From positions 496,001-560,000 of the forward strand of contig JAPZUD010000006.1 of assembly GCA_027533425.1 (NCBI GenBank): a DNA stretch of 64,000 bases, given 5' to 3'. Below the pieces are notes generated by a model. It worked only from the letters and a program-made list of their open reading frames with translations, was not told where the DNA came from and did not search any database. Shown here piece by piece: positions 6,340 to 15,910 of this stretch; the first letter of the stretch is position 1, and each line of letters begins with the position of its first letter. Origin of the DNA: Beijerinckiaceae bacterium (GTDB taxonomy: Bacteria; Pseudomonadota; Alphaproteobacteria; Rhizobiales; Beijerinckiaceae). The position numbers were made by a program, and so were the translations under genes.

Positions 6340-7647
6340 TTACTTCGCTGCCTGCACGGTCTGCGCAAGAAAGGTCAGCGACTCGCGCCGGAGCTGTGCC
6401 AGGGTTTCACGCCCCTTGACTTGCCGCTCAAGCAAGGCCCGCCATTCGGCGAGTGCGGGCGCCATGGCCGGGGAAAGCCGGGCCGTCGCGGCAAGTGCGC
6501 CGGCAAGGTCACCGCGCAGAACGGCCTGTTCGGCCCGGCGGATGGCAGACTGGTCATCGACGCCGGTAACGTTGCCGGTCTTGCGGATATCGACGAAGGA
6601 CATGGCGGATTGCCGCATCCGCTCCGCCCAGGAAGCCGGCTTGCCCTCCTCCGGCGCTGGCGGCTTCGGAACGGCCGCCTTCAGGGCGGCAGCCAAAGCC
6701 GCTGGCGCCTCCGGCCCGCGCTCGGCGAAAGGCTGGAGTGCCGTGAGGGGAGCTGCATCGGGGAGCAATCCCTTGAGAAGGTCAAGGGCCGGGGCGAGCG
6801 GCCGCGACCCTGCAAAGGCTTCCTCGGCAAGCGTCACCGCCGCCAGCCGCGCATTGGCGCCGGAAAGGGCATCGCGTGCGCCGAGACCCCCGATCCGGCC
6901 GGAAAGGGTCTGAAGATCCCGCGCGACGGTCTCGAGTCGCGGCTGCAGCGCATCGACGCGTGCCGAGAGCTGGCTCACGCCTTGCGGAAGGGACCGGACA
7001 CCCTGCTCGAGTGTCCCGAGACGGTCCGTCAGCGCCTCGATCGCCGGGGAAGGCCCGGTCGGCTGGGATGGGACCACTGCCGGCCGGCTTTCGAGCGCCT
7101 GCCGGAGCGATGCGATTTCGGCTTTCAGTGCCGCTTCCCGCTTGGGAAGCTCGACAAGCAGCGAATCGAGTTGCTGGATTTTCTGGGCGACAGCCGTCGG
7201 AACAGCCTCGCCGGGGCGTACCGCACGCGCTTGCTGTTCCAGTTGGGCGACCCGCCCGACAAGCGCGGCATCGGTCGCCGGCTGCAGACGTGGAAGGAAT
7301 TGCGAGGCCGCCGCTCCGCCAACGAGGCCGGCGACGAGACCGGCGAGAACGGGGATGAATCGCGAAGGCTGCGCCACCGACGGCTGAACCGGCTCGGAGG
7401 ATGTTGCAGACGCCGGCTCGGAGGATACGGTGACAGGGGCCTCGGCACCGGATGGCGATTCCGATGGCAACGGATCGACGGCGGGGCTCGGATCAGCAGA
7501 AGCCGCAGGTTCGGCGGAAGGCGCGTCCGGCTTGACCTCGTTCACGGCCTCGGCGGGAAGATCAAGAACCGGCGGTGCCTTCTGGCGGCCCTTCCCGGCT
7601 TTCGCTGTCGTGCCGCTGGTCGTTTCCCCGTCCGGTCTGTCGGTCAT
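6340..7647 (-). CDS. Mitofilin-like inner membrane protein (COG4223 type)
   Basis: This 435-residue protein has an Ala/Pro/Glu-rich cytoplasmic N-terminus of about 105 residues, one transmembrane segment (FIPVLAGLVAGLVGGAAA), a long periplasmic coiled-coil region and a C-terminal helical mitofilin-like domain. Homologues sit between hemD and hemY in many alphaproteobacteria and are regarded as relatives of mitochondrial Mic60. Start 7647 is chosen because the product begins MTDRPDGETTSG with GGGAAG upstream. The open frame continues to 8301, but that part overlaps hemD out of frame and has no protein-like composition. Confidence 0.85.
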   Translation of the reverse strand: MTDRPDGETTSGTTAKAGKGRQKAPPVLDLPAEAVNEVKPDAPSAEPAASADPSPAVDPLPSESPSGAEAPVTVSSEPASATSSEPVQPSVAQPSRFIPVLAGLVAGLVGGAAASQFLPRLQPATDAALVGRVAQLEQQARAVRPGEAVPTAVAQKIQQLDSLLVELPKREAALKAEIASLRQALESRPAVVPSQPTGPSPAIEALTDRLGTLEQGVRSLPQGVSQLSARVDALQPRLETVARDLQTLSGRIGGLGARDALSGANARLAAVTLAEEAFAGSRPLAPALDLLKGLLPDAAPLTALQPFAERGPEAPAALAAALKAAVPKPPAPEEGKPASWAERMRQSAMSFVDIRKTGNVTGVDDQSAIRRAEQAVLRGDLAGALAATARLSPAMAPALAEWRALLERQVKGRETLAQLRRESLTFLAQTVQAAK

Positions 7648-7781
7648 TGCAAGGCTTCCCGATCCTGTTTCCGCCCTCCCGCGCATCCTTCTCACCGGGG
7701 ATGGACGGAACGATGACGAACCTTGTTCCATGAACCGAAAAGTGCCGGCAAGGTCAATTGTAAAGAGGGATAGACGCGCCG

Positions 7782-8498
7782 TCAGACGCCGGCCGGACCC
7801 AGCAGCTCCAGAAGCACCTGCTGGCTGGGCTGCGGCGCCACGCGCAGCGCGGCAGGGGAAAGGCCGGCCGCAAGCAGGGGCGCCGCGACATCTCCAGACA
7901 AAGCGACATGCCGGACCGGCACCGCAGCCGGAACGAGCCCCGCCATCCCCAGGGCCTGCAGGAACGCCGAGGCACTCTCGGCGGAAAAATGGAGTACCGC
8001 CTCGATCCGCCCCTCGCGCAACCCGGCGATCACCTCCGCCGGCAGGCTGGCATCCGCGACCATGCGATAGGTCTCGACGATTCGGAACGCTTGCCGGGCC
8101 TCGGTGAGCCGGGCCTCGAAATCGGGCTTGCGCGGTTGGCCCGCGAGAAACAGCACAGGCTCCGGATGGACACCCTGCGCAAGCAGGTGCCGGGCCGCCG
8201 AGCGCGCATCGCCCTCCGCCACCGAGACCCGGGCAAACCCGGCCTCGCGCGCGGCGCGGGCCGTGCCTTCGCCGACGGCAAGGAAAGGAACATCCCGCCA
8301 CGCTGCCGGGATCGCGACATCCCGGACGGCATTGGCGCTGGTCGCAACGAGGCGCATCGGCGGCGGGCCCTCGAGCCGGTCAAGCAGCCGCTCGACCCGT
8401 CGCAACGGTGCGATGACCGGAACATGGCCCCGTTCACGCAGACGGCGCGCCGTCTCTTCGGCCTGGTCTGCCGCACGGGTGACCAGCACGCACACCAT
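7782..8498 (-). CDS. hemD: Uroporphyrinogen-III synthase
   Basis: This 238-residue HemD-family enzyme cyclises hydroxymethylbilane with inversion of ring D, giving uroporphyrinogen III for heme and siroheme. It starts VCVLVTRAADQAEE, as the family does, and contains the two-lobed alpha/beta pattern with LVATSANAVRD and VLHFSAESASAFL. HemD sequences are poorly conserved, so the call rests on this pattern and on its position 2 bases after the hemC stop. It is probably translated from a common hemC-hemD message. Confidence 0.9.
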   Translation of the reverse strand: MVCVLVTRAADQAEETARRLRERGHVPVIAPLRRVERLLDRLEGPPPMRLVATSANAVRDVAIPAAWRDVPFLAVGEGTARAAREAGFARVSVAEGDARSAARHLLAQGVHPEPVLFLAGQPRKPDFEARLTEARQAFRIVETYRMVADASLPAEVIAGLREGRIEAVLHFSAESASAFLQALGMAGLVPAAVPVRHVALSGDVAAPLLAAGLSPAALRVAPQPSQQVLLELLGPAGV

Positions 8499-8500
8499 GG

Positions 8501-9430
8501 TCAGGCCAGAGCCAGACCCTGGGGCTGGCGACCTTTCAGGACATGGCCGAGGCGCTCGCCGAGACGGGCAGCCTCGGCCAGAGGCGCCTCTTCCATCACG
8601 GATTGTGCGGAAATGCCGTCGGGACTCAACACGATGCCCCGGAAGATTACACGGCCGCCATCCACCGTGGCATTGCCGCCAATCGGCGTCCGGCAGGAGC
8701 CGTCCAGGACAGTCAGGAAGGCGCGCTCCGCAACCAGTTCAATCCCCGTCTGTCCATGGGTGATGGCGTCGACGACGCGGCGCACGCGCGCATCGCCGAC
8801 CCGTGTCACGAGCGCGACCGCCCCCTGCCCTACCGCCGGGATGAAGTCCGTCCGCTCGAGGACCTCGGTCACGGCGCCATCGAGGCCGAGACGCTTGAGC
8901 CCGGCCATGGCGAGGATCACCGCATCGAACTCGCCGGTCCGGGCCTTTTCGAGCCGCGTACCGACATTGCCGCGCAGGGCCTCGACGCGCAGGTCTGGGC
9001 GCATCCGCCGGATCAGGGCCTGCCGGCGCAGCGAGACCGTGCCGACGCGCGCTCCCTGCGGCAGGTTGGCCAGGGTGCCGTGGCGAGGAGCGATCACGGC
9101 ATCGCGACAATCCTCGCGCGGCAGGCATCCGGCAATTTCCAGCCCGTCCGGCAGCTGGGTCGGCAGGTCCTTGGCGGAATGGACCGCGATATCGACCCGC
9201 CCTTCGAGCTGGGCAATGTCGATTTCCTTCGTGAACAACCCCTTCCCGCCGATTTCCGACAGCGGGCGATCCTGCGTCTGGTCCCCCGTGGTCGAGATGA
9301 TCTCGGTGAGGATCCTATCCCCGGCGAGGCCAGCCACCGCCATGAGGGCCTCCCGCGTCATGCGCGCTTGCGCAAGCGCCAGCGGCGAGCCGCGCGTGCC
9401 GATGATGAAAGGGCGGTCGGAATCACTCAT
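8501..9430 (-). CDS. hemC: Hydroxymethylbilane synthase (porphobilinogen deaminase)
   Basis: This 309-residue enzyme joins four porphobilinogen molecules into hydroxymethylbilane. Family motifs are GTRGSPLALAQ (11-21), HSAKDLP with the catalytic Asp88 (84-90), LRGNVGTRL (152-160) and DGSCRTPIGG, in which C246 carries the dipyrromethane cofactor. It is first in the hemC-hemD-mitofilin-HemY group and divergent from tsaD; the 205-base gap to tsaD should carry both promoters. Confidence 0.97.
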   Translation of the reverse strand: MSDSDRPFIIGTRGSPLALAQARMTREALMAVAGLAGDRILTEIISTTGDQTQDRPLSEIGGKGLFTKEIDIAQLEGRVDIAVHSAKDLPTQLPDGLEIAGCLPREDCRDAVIAPRHGTLANLPQGARVGTVSLRRQALIRRMRPDLRVEALRGNVGTRLEKARTGEFDAVILAMAGLKRLGLDGAVTEVLERTDFIPAVGQGAVALVTRVGDARVRRVVDAITHGQTGIELVAERAFLTVLDGSCRTPIGGNATVDGGRVIFRGIVLSPDGISAQSVMEEAPLAEAARLGERLGHVLKGRQPQGLALA

Positions 9431-9635
9431 GAGACGGGGTCCAAGCGGTCAGGGGATGGCCAGCAAAGGGCAGTGACGCGCCGGTGTCAATTGAATGGAA
9501 CACTTTTATGCCGGCAGGGCGCCCGAATCTGCAGCCCAATCCTTTTGCAATCCCTGGCCGGCCATCGTAGAGACGAAATCCCGTGATCTCTGTCCGGATC
9601 CGGCACCGGACCTGCAACAGGACCTGCATTTGCGC

Positions 9636-10694
9636 ATGCTTCGCGTTCTCGGCATCGAAACCACCTGCGACGAAACCTCCGCCGCCATCGTCGAATGCGC
9701 GCGGGACGGCACGCGGAAAATCCTCTCGAACCGGATCCGTTCGCAGATCGTCGAGCATCGGCCCTATGGCGGTGTCGTGCCGGAAATCGCGGCCCGGGCC
9801 CATGTGGAAATTCTTGATCGCCTCATCCGGGAAGCCATGGAAGAAGCGGGGATCGGGTTCTCCGCGCTGGATGGCGTGGCTGCGGCGGCCGGACCGGGCC
9901 TGATCGGTGGTGTGCTGGTCGGGCTGACAACCGGCAAGGCCATCGCGCTGGGCCTCGGCAAGCCGCTGCTGGCGATCAACCATCTCGAGGCGCATGCGCT
10001 GACACCCCGCCTGACCGACGATCTCAACTTTCCCTATCTGCTGCTGCTTGCCTCCGGCGGGCATACCCAGCTCGTCGCCGTGCGCGAGGTGGGAGACTAT
10101 GTCCGGATCGGCACCACGATCGACGATGCGATCGGCGAGGCCTTCGACAAGGTGGCGAAGATGCTCAGCCTCGGCTTTCCCGGTGGCCCGGCGGTCGAAC
10201 AGGCTGCCCGGGACGGTGATCCGGAGCGGTTCCAGCTGCCGCGCCCGCTTTTCGGCAAGCCCGAACCGGATTTCTCGCTCTCCGGCCTCAAGACGGCCGT
10301 GCGCCTCGCTGCCGAGGCCATCCAGCCTTTGCGCGACCGCGACGTGGCCGATCTCTGTGCCTCGTTCCAGGCGGCAGTGGTCGATTGCATCATCGACCGC
10401 ACCCGGATCGGTATCCGGCATTTCCGCAAGGAAATCGGCCAGCCCTCGGCCCTCGTGATTGCCGGCGGCGTCGGGGCCAACCGGGCGATCCGCCACGCCT
10501 TGCAGCGCTCGGCCACCGAGGCCGGATTGCGGCTCGTCATCCCCCCGCCGGCGCTCTGCACGGATAATGGCGCCATGATCGCCTGGGCCGGAATCGAGCG
10601 GCTGCAGCGCGGCCTGATCGATGATCTGGACGCCGCCGCCCGCCCCCGCTGGCCGCTGGACGAAAGCCGCGCCAGGCCGGGAGCGCGCGCGTGA
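9636..10694 (+). CDS. tsaD: tRNA N6-threonylcarbamoyladenosine transferase TsaD
   Basis: This 352-residue ASKHA-fold protein is the catalytic subunit that transfers threonylcarbamoyl to A37 of ANN-decoding tRNAs. It begins [17 protein letters not shown]. The metal-binding pair is H116 and H120 in [16 protein letters not shown] and the C-terminal [10 protein letters not shown] are family signatures. ATG 9636 gives the usual family N-terminus; an in-frame TTG at 9630, seven bases after AGGA, may be the true start. The frame continues upstream to 9495 without family similarity. It overlaps gpsA by four bases (GTGA). Confidence 0.96.
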   Translation: MLRVLGIETTCDETSAAIVECARDGTRKILSNRIRSQIVEHRPYGGVVPEIAARAHVEILDRLIREAMEEAGIGFSALDGVAAAAGPGLIGGVLVGLTTGKAIALGLGKPLLAINHLEAHALTPRLTDDLNFPYLLLLASGGHTQLVAVREVGDYVRIGTTIDDAIGEAFDKVAKMLSLGFPGGPAVEQAARDGDPERFQLPRPLFGKPEPDFSLSGLKTAVRLAAEAIQPLRDRDVADLCASFQAAVVDCIIDRTRIGIRHFRKEIGQPSALVIAGGVGANRAIRHALQRSATEAGLRLVIPPPALCTDNGAMIAWAGIERLQRGLIDDLDAAARPRWPLDESRARPGARA

Positions 10695-11680
10695 AAGGCA
10701 ACAGGGTTGCGGTCATTGGCGCCGGCGCCTTCGGAACGGCGCTTGCCATGGCCTTCCGGCAGGCCGGCCGCGATGTCACGCTCTGGGGCCGCAATGCCGA
10801 AGCGATGGCCGCGCTCGAGGCGCGGCGCGATCTCGGTGCCCTGTTCCCCGGCGTCACCTTGCCGCCAGGGATCCGGGCAACCGCCGACCTCTCCGAGGCC
10901 GTTCTCGCGGGCATCCTCGTCATGGCCGTCCCGACCCAGGCGCTCCGGCAGGTCAGCGAAGCCGTGGCGCTTGTCCTGCCGCAGGGCCGTGCGGTGATCT
11001 CCGCCGCCAAGGGCATGGAACAGCGAACCGGTGCCTTCGCGACCGAGATCCTCGCCGAGACGCTCGGCGCGCACCGGTTCGGCATTCTCTCCGGCCCCTC
11101 CTTCGCCGCGGATATTGCCCGAGGCCTGCCAACGGCGATCTCGCTCGCCATGGCCGAAGCGACGGATGCCGGGGCCCTCGCGCAGTTCCTCTCCTCGCCG
11201 GGCCTGCGCCTGTATCACACCACCGACATCCGCGGGGTCGAGATCGGCGGCGCGGCGAAGAACGTGCTGGCCATCGCGGCCGGGATCGTCGCCGGCCTTG
11301 GCCTTGGCGACAGCGCCCGCGCCGCCATGATCACCCGGGGCTTTGCCGAATTGCAGCGCTTCGCCCGGGCCTATGGCGCGAGACCGGAAACGCTGATGGG
11401 GCTTTCAGGCCTCGGCGATCTGGTGCTCACCGCCTCGTCGCCGCAATCGAGGAATTACGGGCTCGGCCTTGCGCTGGGCCAGGGCCGCCCGCCGCGTCAG
11501 GCGATCGGCAGCGGCAAGCTCGCGGAGGGCGCCTTCACGGCGGCGATCCTCGCCGAGACCGCAAAAGCGCGCGGCCTCGAAATGCCGATTGTCGATGCCG
11601 TGACGGCGATCCTCGCCGAGAGGCTTTCCGTCGGCGACGCCGTGCGCCATCTGATGGCGCGTCCGCTCAAGGGGGAATGA
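10691..11680 (+). CDS. gpsA: NAD(P)-dependent glycerol-3-phosphate dehydrogenase
   Basis: This 329-residue enzyme reduces dihydroxyacetone phosphate to sn-glycerol 3-phosphate for phospholipid synthesis. The Rossmann motif [10 protein letters not shown] lies near residue 10, SGPSFA near 134-139, and the catalytic lysine is K190 in [13 protein letters not shown]. The start is GTG, overlapping the tsaD stop, so translation is probably coupled. The EVE-domain gene follows 3 bases after its stop. Confidence 0.97.
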   Translation: MKGNRVAVIGAGAFGTALAMAFRQAGRDVTLWGRNAEAMAALEARRDLGALFPGVTLPPGIRATADLSEAVLAGILVMAVPTQALRQVSEAVALVLPQGRAVISAAKGMEQRTGAFATEILAETLGAHRFGILSGPSFAADIARGLPTAISLAMAEATDAGALAQFLSSPGLRLYHTTDIRGVEIGGAAKNVLAIAAGIVAGLGLGDSARAAMITRGFAELQRFARAYGARPETLMGLSGLGDLVLTASSPQSRNYGLGLALGQGRPPRQAIGSGKLAEGAFTAAILAETAKARGLEMPIVDAVTAILAERLSVGDAVRHLMARPLKGE

Positions 11681-11683
11681 CCG

Positions 11684-12100
11684 ATGGCCCATTGGCTCGT
11701 GAAATCCGAACCGTTCAAATGGTCCTGGGACCAGCAGGTCGCTGCCGGGGCCCAGGGCACGCATTGGGATGGCGTGCGCAACCATCTCGCCAAGCTCAAC
11801 ATGATGAAGATGAAGCTGGGCGAAGAGGTGTTCTTCTACCATTCCAACGAGGGGCTGGAGATTGTCGGCATCATCAAGGTGATCCGCGAGGCCTATCCGG
11901 ATCCGACCGCCGCGCCGGGCGAACCCTGGGTCTGGGTGGATTTCGCGGCGGTGAAGCCCCTGCCGCGGCCGATCTCGCTGAAGGAGATCAAGGCGACCCC
12001 CTCGCTGGCGAAGATGAGCCTGATCACTTCCATGCGCCTCTCGGTCCAGCCTGTAACGGACGAGGAATGGCGGATCATCGGCGAGATGGCGGGTCTCTGA
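11684..12100 (+). CDS. EVE-domain protein
   Basis: This 138-residue protein is essentially a single EVE domain (PUA-like fold). It begins MAHWLVKSEP and contains WDGVRNHLAK, FFYHS and WVWVDF, all typical. EVE domains bind modified bases in DNA or RNA; human THYN1 is a homologue, and bacterial stand-alone forms occur near tRNA and lipid genes. It follows gpsA by 3 bases, so it is part of the tsaD-gpsA unit. Its ligand here is unknown. Confidence 0.93.
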   Translation: MAHWLVKSEPFKWSWDQQVAAGAQGTHWDGVRNHLAKLNMMKMKLGEEVFFYHSNEGLEIVGIIKVIREAYPDPTAAPGEPWVWVDFAAVKPLPRPISLKEIKATPSLAKMSLITSMRLSVQPVTDEEWRIIGEMAGL

Positions 12101-12247
12101 GGCGGCTCTACAACCTTCCGCTTTCGTCCAATTGCGGAGGCGCGGCAATCTTCCGCATGCACGCGTCATCGGCTAAGAACAGGGCCAAGCAAGAACAACC
12201 CGCGCAAATCGGTGTTTGCTGGGCGCCTTTCGGTTTGGGAGAGTGAA

Positions 12248-14194
12248 ATGTCCGAGAAGATCTATGACGTTCCGTCGAGCTGGCAGTCCCGCGCGTTCTT
12301 CAATGACGCCGCCTACCGGGCCAAATATGAAGCCTCCGCGCGCGATCCGGACGGGTTTTGGCGTGAAGAGGGCAAGCGGCTCGACTGGATGAAGCCGTAC
12401 ACCAAGGTCAAGAACGTCTCCTATGCTCCGGGCAACGTCTCGATCAAATGGTTCGAGGATGGCGAACTCAATGTCTCGGTGAACTGCATCGACCGCCATC
12501 TCGCCAAGCGCGCCGACCAGGTGGCCATCATCTGGGAAGGCGATGACCCGGCCGATTCCAAGCTCATCACCTATGCCGAGCTGCATCGCGAGACCTGCCG
12601 GATGGCGAATGTCTTCAAGGCCCATGGCGTCAAGAAGGGCGACCGCGTCACCATCTACCTGCCGATGATCCCGGAGGCGGCCTATGCGATGCTGGCCTGT
12701 ACCCGCATCGGCGCCGTGCATTCGATCGTGTTCGGCGGCTTCTCGCCGGATGCCTTGGCTGGCCGCATCGAGGATTGCGATTCCAAGGTTGTCATCACGG
12801 CCGATGAAGGCCTGCGCGGCGGCAAGGCCGTTCCGCTGAAAAAGAATGTCGATGTCGCCGCGAACAAGGTGCATCCGGCGCTCGAGAAGGTCATCGTGGT
12901 CAAGCGCACCGGCGGCAATGTCCACATGGAGGCCGGCCGCGACGTCTGGTACCACGAGGAAGCTGCCAAGGTCGCCGATACCTGCGAACCGGTGGCAATG
13001 AATGCGGAAGATCCGCTCTTCATCCTCTATACCTCGGGCTCGACCGGCAAGCCGAAGGGCGTGCTCCACACGACGGGCGGGTACCTCGTCTATGCCTCGA
13101 TGACGCATCAATACGTCTTCGACTACCATGACGGCGATATCTACTGGTGCACGGCCGATGTAGGCTGGGTGACCGGGCATTCCTACATCGTCTACGGGCC
13201 GCTTTCGAACGGCGCGACCACGCTGATGTTCGAGGGCGTCCCGAACTACCCGACCGTGTCGCGGTTCTGGGAGGTCATCGACAAGCACAAGGTCAACATC
13301 TTCTACACCGCCCCGACAGCCATCCGCTCGCTCATGGGTGCCGGCGAGGACGCCGTGAAGAAGACCTCGCGCCAGAGCCTGCGCCTGCTCGGCTCGGTCG
13401 GCGAGCCGATCAACCCGGAAGCCTGGGAATGGTACTACCATGTCGTCGGTGACGGCCGCTGCCCGATCGTCGACACCTGGTGGCAGACGGAAACCGGCGG
13501 CATCCTGATCACCCCGCTGCCGGGCGCCACGAAGCTGAAACCCGGTTCGGCCACGCGCCCATTCTTCGGTGTGAAGCCGGAAATCGTGGATGCCGAGGGC
13601 AAGGTGCTCGAGGGCGCCTGCGAAGGCAATCTCTGCATCGCCGACAGCTGGCCCGGCCAGATGCGCACCGTCTATGGCGATCACAAGCGCTTCATGGAGA
13701 CGTATTTCTCCACCTATCCGAACAAGTACTTCACCGGCGATGGCTGCCGCCGCGACGCCGACGGCTATTACTGGATCACCGGTCGCGTCGATGACGTGAT
13801 CAACGTGTCCGGCCACCGGATGGGCACGGCGGAAGTGGAGAGCGCGCTGGTGGCCCACGAATCCGTATCCGAGGCTGCCGTGGTCGGCTATCCGCACGAC
13901 ATCAAGGGCCAGGGCATCTATGCCTATGTGACCCTGATGAACGGCATCCAGCCGACAGAGGATCTCCGGAAGGCGCTGGTCGTCACTGTCCGCAACGAGA
14001 TCGGTCCGATCGCCACGCCGGACAAGATCCAGTTCGCGCCCGGCCTGCCCAAGACCCGCTCGGGCAAGATCATGCGCCGCATCCTGCGCAAGATCGCCGA
14101 GGACGATTTCGGCGCGCTCGGCGACACCTCGACCCTCGCCGATCCGAGCGTCGTCGACGACCTGATCGCCAACCGGCAGAACAAGCGCAGCTGA
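12248..14194 (+). CDS. acs: Acetyl-CoA synthetase (acetate-CoA ligase)
   Basis: This 648-residue AMP-forming ligase activates acetate to acetyl-CoA through acetyl-AMP. The phosphate-binding loop [10 protein letters not shown] is at about 262-271, the acetate-pocket motif [10 protein letters not shown] is present, and the C-terminal [12 protein letters not shown] holds K607, the lysine that is reversibly acetylated in this family. Start 12248 (MSEKIYDV) follows GGGAGAG and matches the family; the frame extends to 12212 without support. It is transcribed alone, with a terminator hairpin at 14219. Confidence 0.97.
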   Translation: MSEKIYDVPSSWQSRAFFNDAAYRAKYEASARDPDGFWREEGKRLDWMKPYTKVKNVSYAPGNVSIKWFEDGELNVSVNCIDRHLAKRADQVAIIWEGDDPADSKLITYAELHRETCRMANVFKAHGVKKGDRVTIYLPMIPEAAYAMLACTRIGAVHSIVFGGFSPDALAGRIEDCDSKVVITADEGLRGGKAVPLKKNVDVAANKVHPALEKVIVVKRTGGNVHMEAGRDVWYHEEAAKVADTCEPVAMNAEDPLFILYTSGSTGKPKGVLHTTGGYLVYASMTHQYVFDYHDGDIYWCTADVGWVTGHSYIVYGPLSNGATTLMFEGVPNYPTVSRFWEVIDKHKVNIFYTAPTAIRSLMGAGEDAVKKTSRQSLRLLGSVGEPINPEAWEWYYHVVGDGRCPIVDTWWQTETGGILITPLPGATKLKPGSATRPFFGVKPEIVDAEGKVLEGACEGNLCIADSWPGQMRTVYGDHKRFMETYFSTYPNKYFTGDGCRRDADGYYWITGRVDDVINVSGHRMGTAEVESALVAHESVSEAAVVGYPHDIKGQGIYAYVTLMNGIQPTEDLRKALVVTVRNEIGPIATPDKIQFAPGLPKTRSGKIMRRILRKIAEDDFGALGDTSTLADPSVVDDLIANRQNKRS

Positions 14195-14218
14195 CCGTCC
14201 GCGCGGGACCAGCGGAGA

Positions 14219-14239
14219 GGGCGCCTGCGGGCGCCCTTT
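14219..14239 (+). terminator. Rho-independent terminator after acs
   Basis: GGGCGCC (14219-14225), loop TGCG, GGCGCCC (14230-14236), then TTT and a weakly T-rich stretch. It begins 25 bases after the acs stop. Confidence 0.75.
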
Positions 14240-14341
14240 GCATTTAAGGCTTCGTTAGCCTAAATCTATGGTTTTCAAACCGTTTCAGGATTTCGGCAAG
14301 CATTTCGACCTCTTCATTCGCAAGCACGAATGGAGGTTCTC

Positions 14342-14878
14342 ATGCTGTCGCGCCGTGATCTTGTCCGCCTCGGGGGAAGCCTGGCCGCCGGATCCGTCGC
14401 CGGGCTCGGCCTGCCGAACGCCGCATCCGCCAGCACGGCAGCGCTCGTTGCCTTCCCGCAGGGCTATGAACCCGGTGCCGTGGTGGTCTCGACGCGCCAG
14501 CGCCAGCTCTATTTCGTGCAGGGTGACGGCACGGCGATCCGCTATCGCGTGGCGGTCGGCAAGCCCGGCAAACAATGGTTCGGCACACGGGTGATCGACG
14601 GCAAGCATGTCCGCCCCGCCTGGTCTCCGCCGGCGGAAGTGCGCCGGGACCGGCCGGGCCTGCCCGATGTGATTCCCGGCGGCGCGCCCAACAACCCGAT
14701 GGGAGCCGCCGCGCTGACCATCGCACCCGGCGAATATGCCATCCACGGCACTTCCGCCTCGATGCGCGCCTCGATCGGCTCCTACGCGTCCTATGGCTGC
14801 ATCCGGATGCTGGACGAGGACATCCTCGACCTGATGCCACGCGTGCGGGTCGGCGCGCGCATTCACGTGGTGCCGTAA
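14342..14878 (+). CDS. Exported L,D-transpeptidase (YkuD domain)
   Basis: This 178-residue protein has an N-terminal SRRDLVRLGG and a hydrophobic stretch, a probable Tat signal ending near AASA (residues 27-30). A YkuD catalytic domain follows. H135 in HGTS and the nucleophile C153 in SYGCIRM are the active-site pair that makes 3-3 peptidoglycan cross-links or attaches proteins to the wall. ATG 14342 is preferred over 14330 because the ribosome-binding site GGAGG (14332-14336) overlaps the earlier ATG. It stands alone, downstream of the acs terminator. Confidence 0.9.
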   Translation: MLSRRDLVRLGGSLAAGSVAGLGLPNAASASTAALVAFPQGYEPGAVVVSTRQRQLYFVQGDGTAIRYRVAVGKPGKQWFGTRVIDGKHVRPAWSPPAEVRRDRPGLPDVIPGGAPNNPMGAAALTIAPGEYAIHGTSASMRASIGSYASYGCIRMLDEDILDLMPRVRVGARIHVVP

Positions 14879-14893
14879 GGGGGCGTGCCGGCG

Positions 14894-15100
14894 TCAGAAG
14901 TCGCTGGCGATACCCTTCACTTCCCAGTCCTCGTAGCGGACAGGATCCTTGCCACCCCGTCCCTTGATCTCGGGAGTCCGGGCCAGTTCGGCTTCGCGGG
15001 CCTCGAGCGCGGCACGCCGTTCGGCGGCCTCCGCCAGCGCCCGTTGGGCAGCCGGGCTGAGCACCTTGACGGGGGGCGGGTTTTGGTTTTCCTCGGTCAT
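14894..15100 (-). CDS. DUF1674 protein (SDHAF4-like succinate dehydrogenase assembly factor)
   Basis: This short protein of about 68 residues ends in the DUF1674 signature RYEDWEVKGIASDF, preceded by a charged, Ala-rich helix. Mitochondrial SDHAF4, the eukaryotic member, helps flavinated SdhA assemble with SdhB; a similar role in alphaproteobacteria is inferred. Three consecutive ATG codons (15106, 15103, 15100) offer starts; AAGG just upstream best serves the second or third. The much longer frame to 15967 is antisense to the pseudouridine synthase and is not coding. Confidence 0.87.
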   Translation of the reverse strand: MTEENQNPPPVKVLSPAAQRALAEAAERRAALEAREAELARTPEIKGRGGKDPVRYEDWEVKGIASDF

Positions 15101-15139
15101 CATCATCACCTTGGCTCGACATAGCGCCGTGCCGGCCCG

Positions 15140-15883
15140 ATGGCCAGAGGGCAGAGACCGCTCATGCGCATGACCTCCCGCGATCTGATCAATCGCATTC
15201 TCTTTTCCGACGCCGATTGCCTGGTTCTGGACAAGCCCTCGGGCCTCGCTGTCCATCGCGGACCGAAAGGCGGCCAGACGCTGGATGACTTCCTGCCCGA
15301 CCTCCAGCTCGACGGCCCGATCCTGCCGCAACTGGCCCACCGGCTCGACCGGGAGACCACCGGTTGCCTCGTGCTGGGGCGCAACCCCGCCGCTCTCCGG
15401 CAGCTCGGCCAGGCCTTTGCGCAGGGCCGCGTCCGCAAGACCTATCTCGCCCTGGCCTGCGGCATGCCGGCCGAGACCGCCGGCGTGATTGACCTCCCGC
15501 TCGCCCGGCGGTCGCATGACCGGAGATCCTGGTGGATGAAGGTTGATCCGGCCGGTCAGCCCTCCGAGACGCGCTGGCGCCGGCTGGCCACGCGGGACGG
15601 ACTGTCCTGGCTTGCCCTGCAGCCGGTCACGGGCCGGACACACCAGCTCCGCGTCCATTGTGCCGCCATGGGCTGGCCGCTGGCCGGCGACAGGGTTTAT
15701 GGCGGAGACCGCGCGATGGCGGCGAGTCCATCCATGCTCCTGCATGCCTGGCGCATCCGGTTGCCGCGGCCCCGTCATGAGCCGCTCGAGGTCATCGCAC
15801 CCCTCCCTGCGGCCATGGCCACCTTCCTCACCGCCCTCGGCTTCGAGCAATCGGTACTGGAAACCCTGCCCGATATCCTGTAG
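15140..15883 (+). CDS. RluA-family pseudouridine synthase
   Basis: This 247-residue protein has the RluA catalytic motif HRLDRETTGCLVLG, with the nucleophilic Asp at residue 70, and the family motifs KPSGLAVH and GRTHQLRVH. It isomerises uridine to pseudouridine in rRNA or tRNA. It lacks an N-terminal S4 domain, like RluA/TruC types, so the exact target is unclear. Starts at 15140, 15164 and 15170 are all possible; none has a strong ribosome-binding site. It is divergent from the DUF1674 gene. Confidence 0.9.
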   Translation: MARGQRPLMRMTSRDLINRILFSDADCLVLDKPSGLAVHRGPKGGQTLDDFLPDLQLDGPILPQLAHRLDRETTGCLVLGRNPAALRQLGQAFAQGRVRKTYLALACGMPAETAGVIDLPLARRSHDRRSWWMKVDPAGQPSETRWRRLATRDGLSWLALQPVTGRTHQLRVHCAAMGWPLAGDRVYGGDRAMAASPSMLLHAWRIRLPRPRHEPLEVIAPLPAAMATFLTALGFEQSVLETLPDIL

Positions 15884-15910
15884 CCCGGGCGCCTTGCCGA
15901 AAGGACCCCC

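Noticed and set aside
5356-7716. 786-codon plus-strand frame opposite the HemY-like and mitofilin-like genes
   Set aside because: Antisense to two genes with recognisable membrane and TPR-type features; composition is not protein-like.
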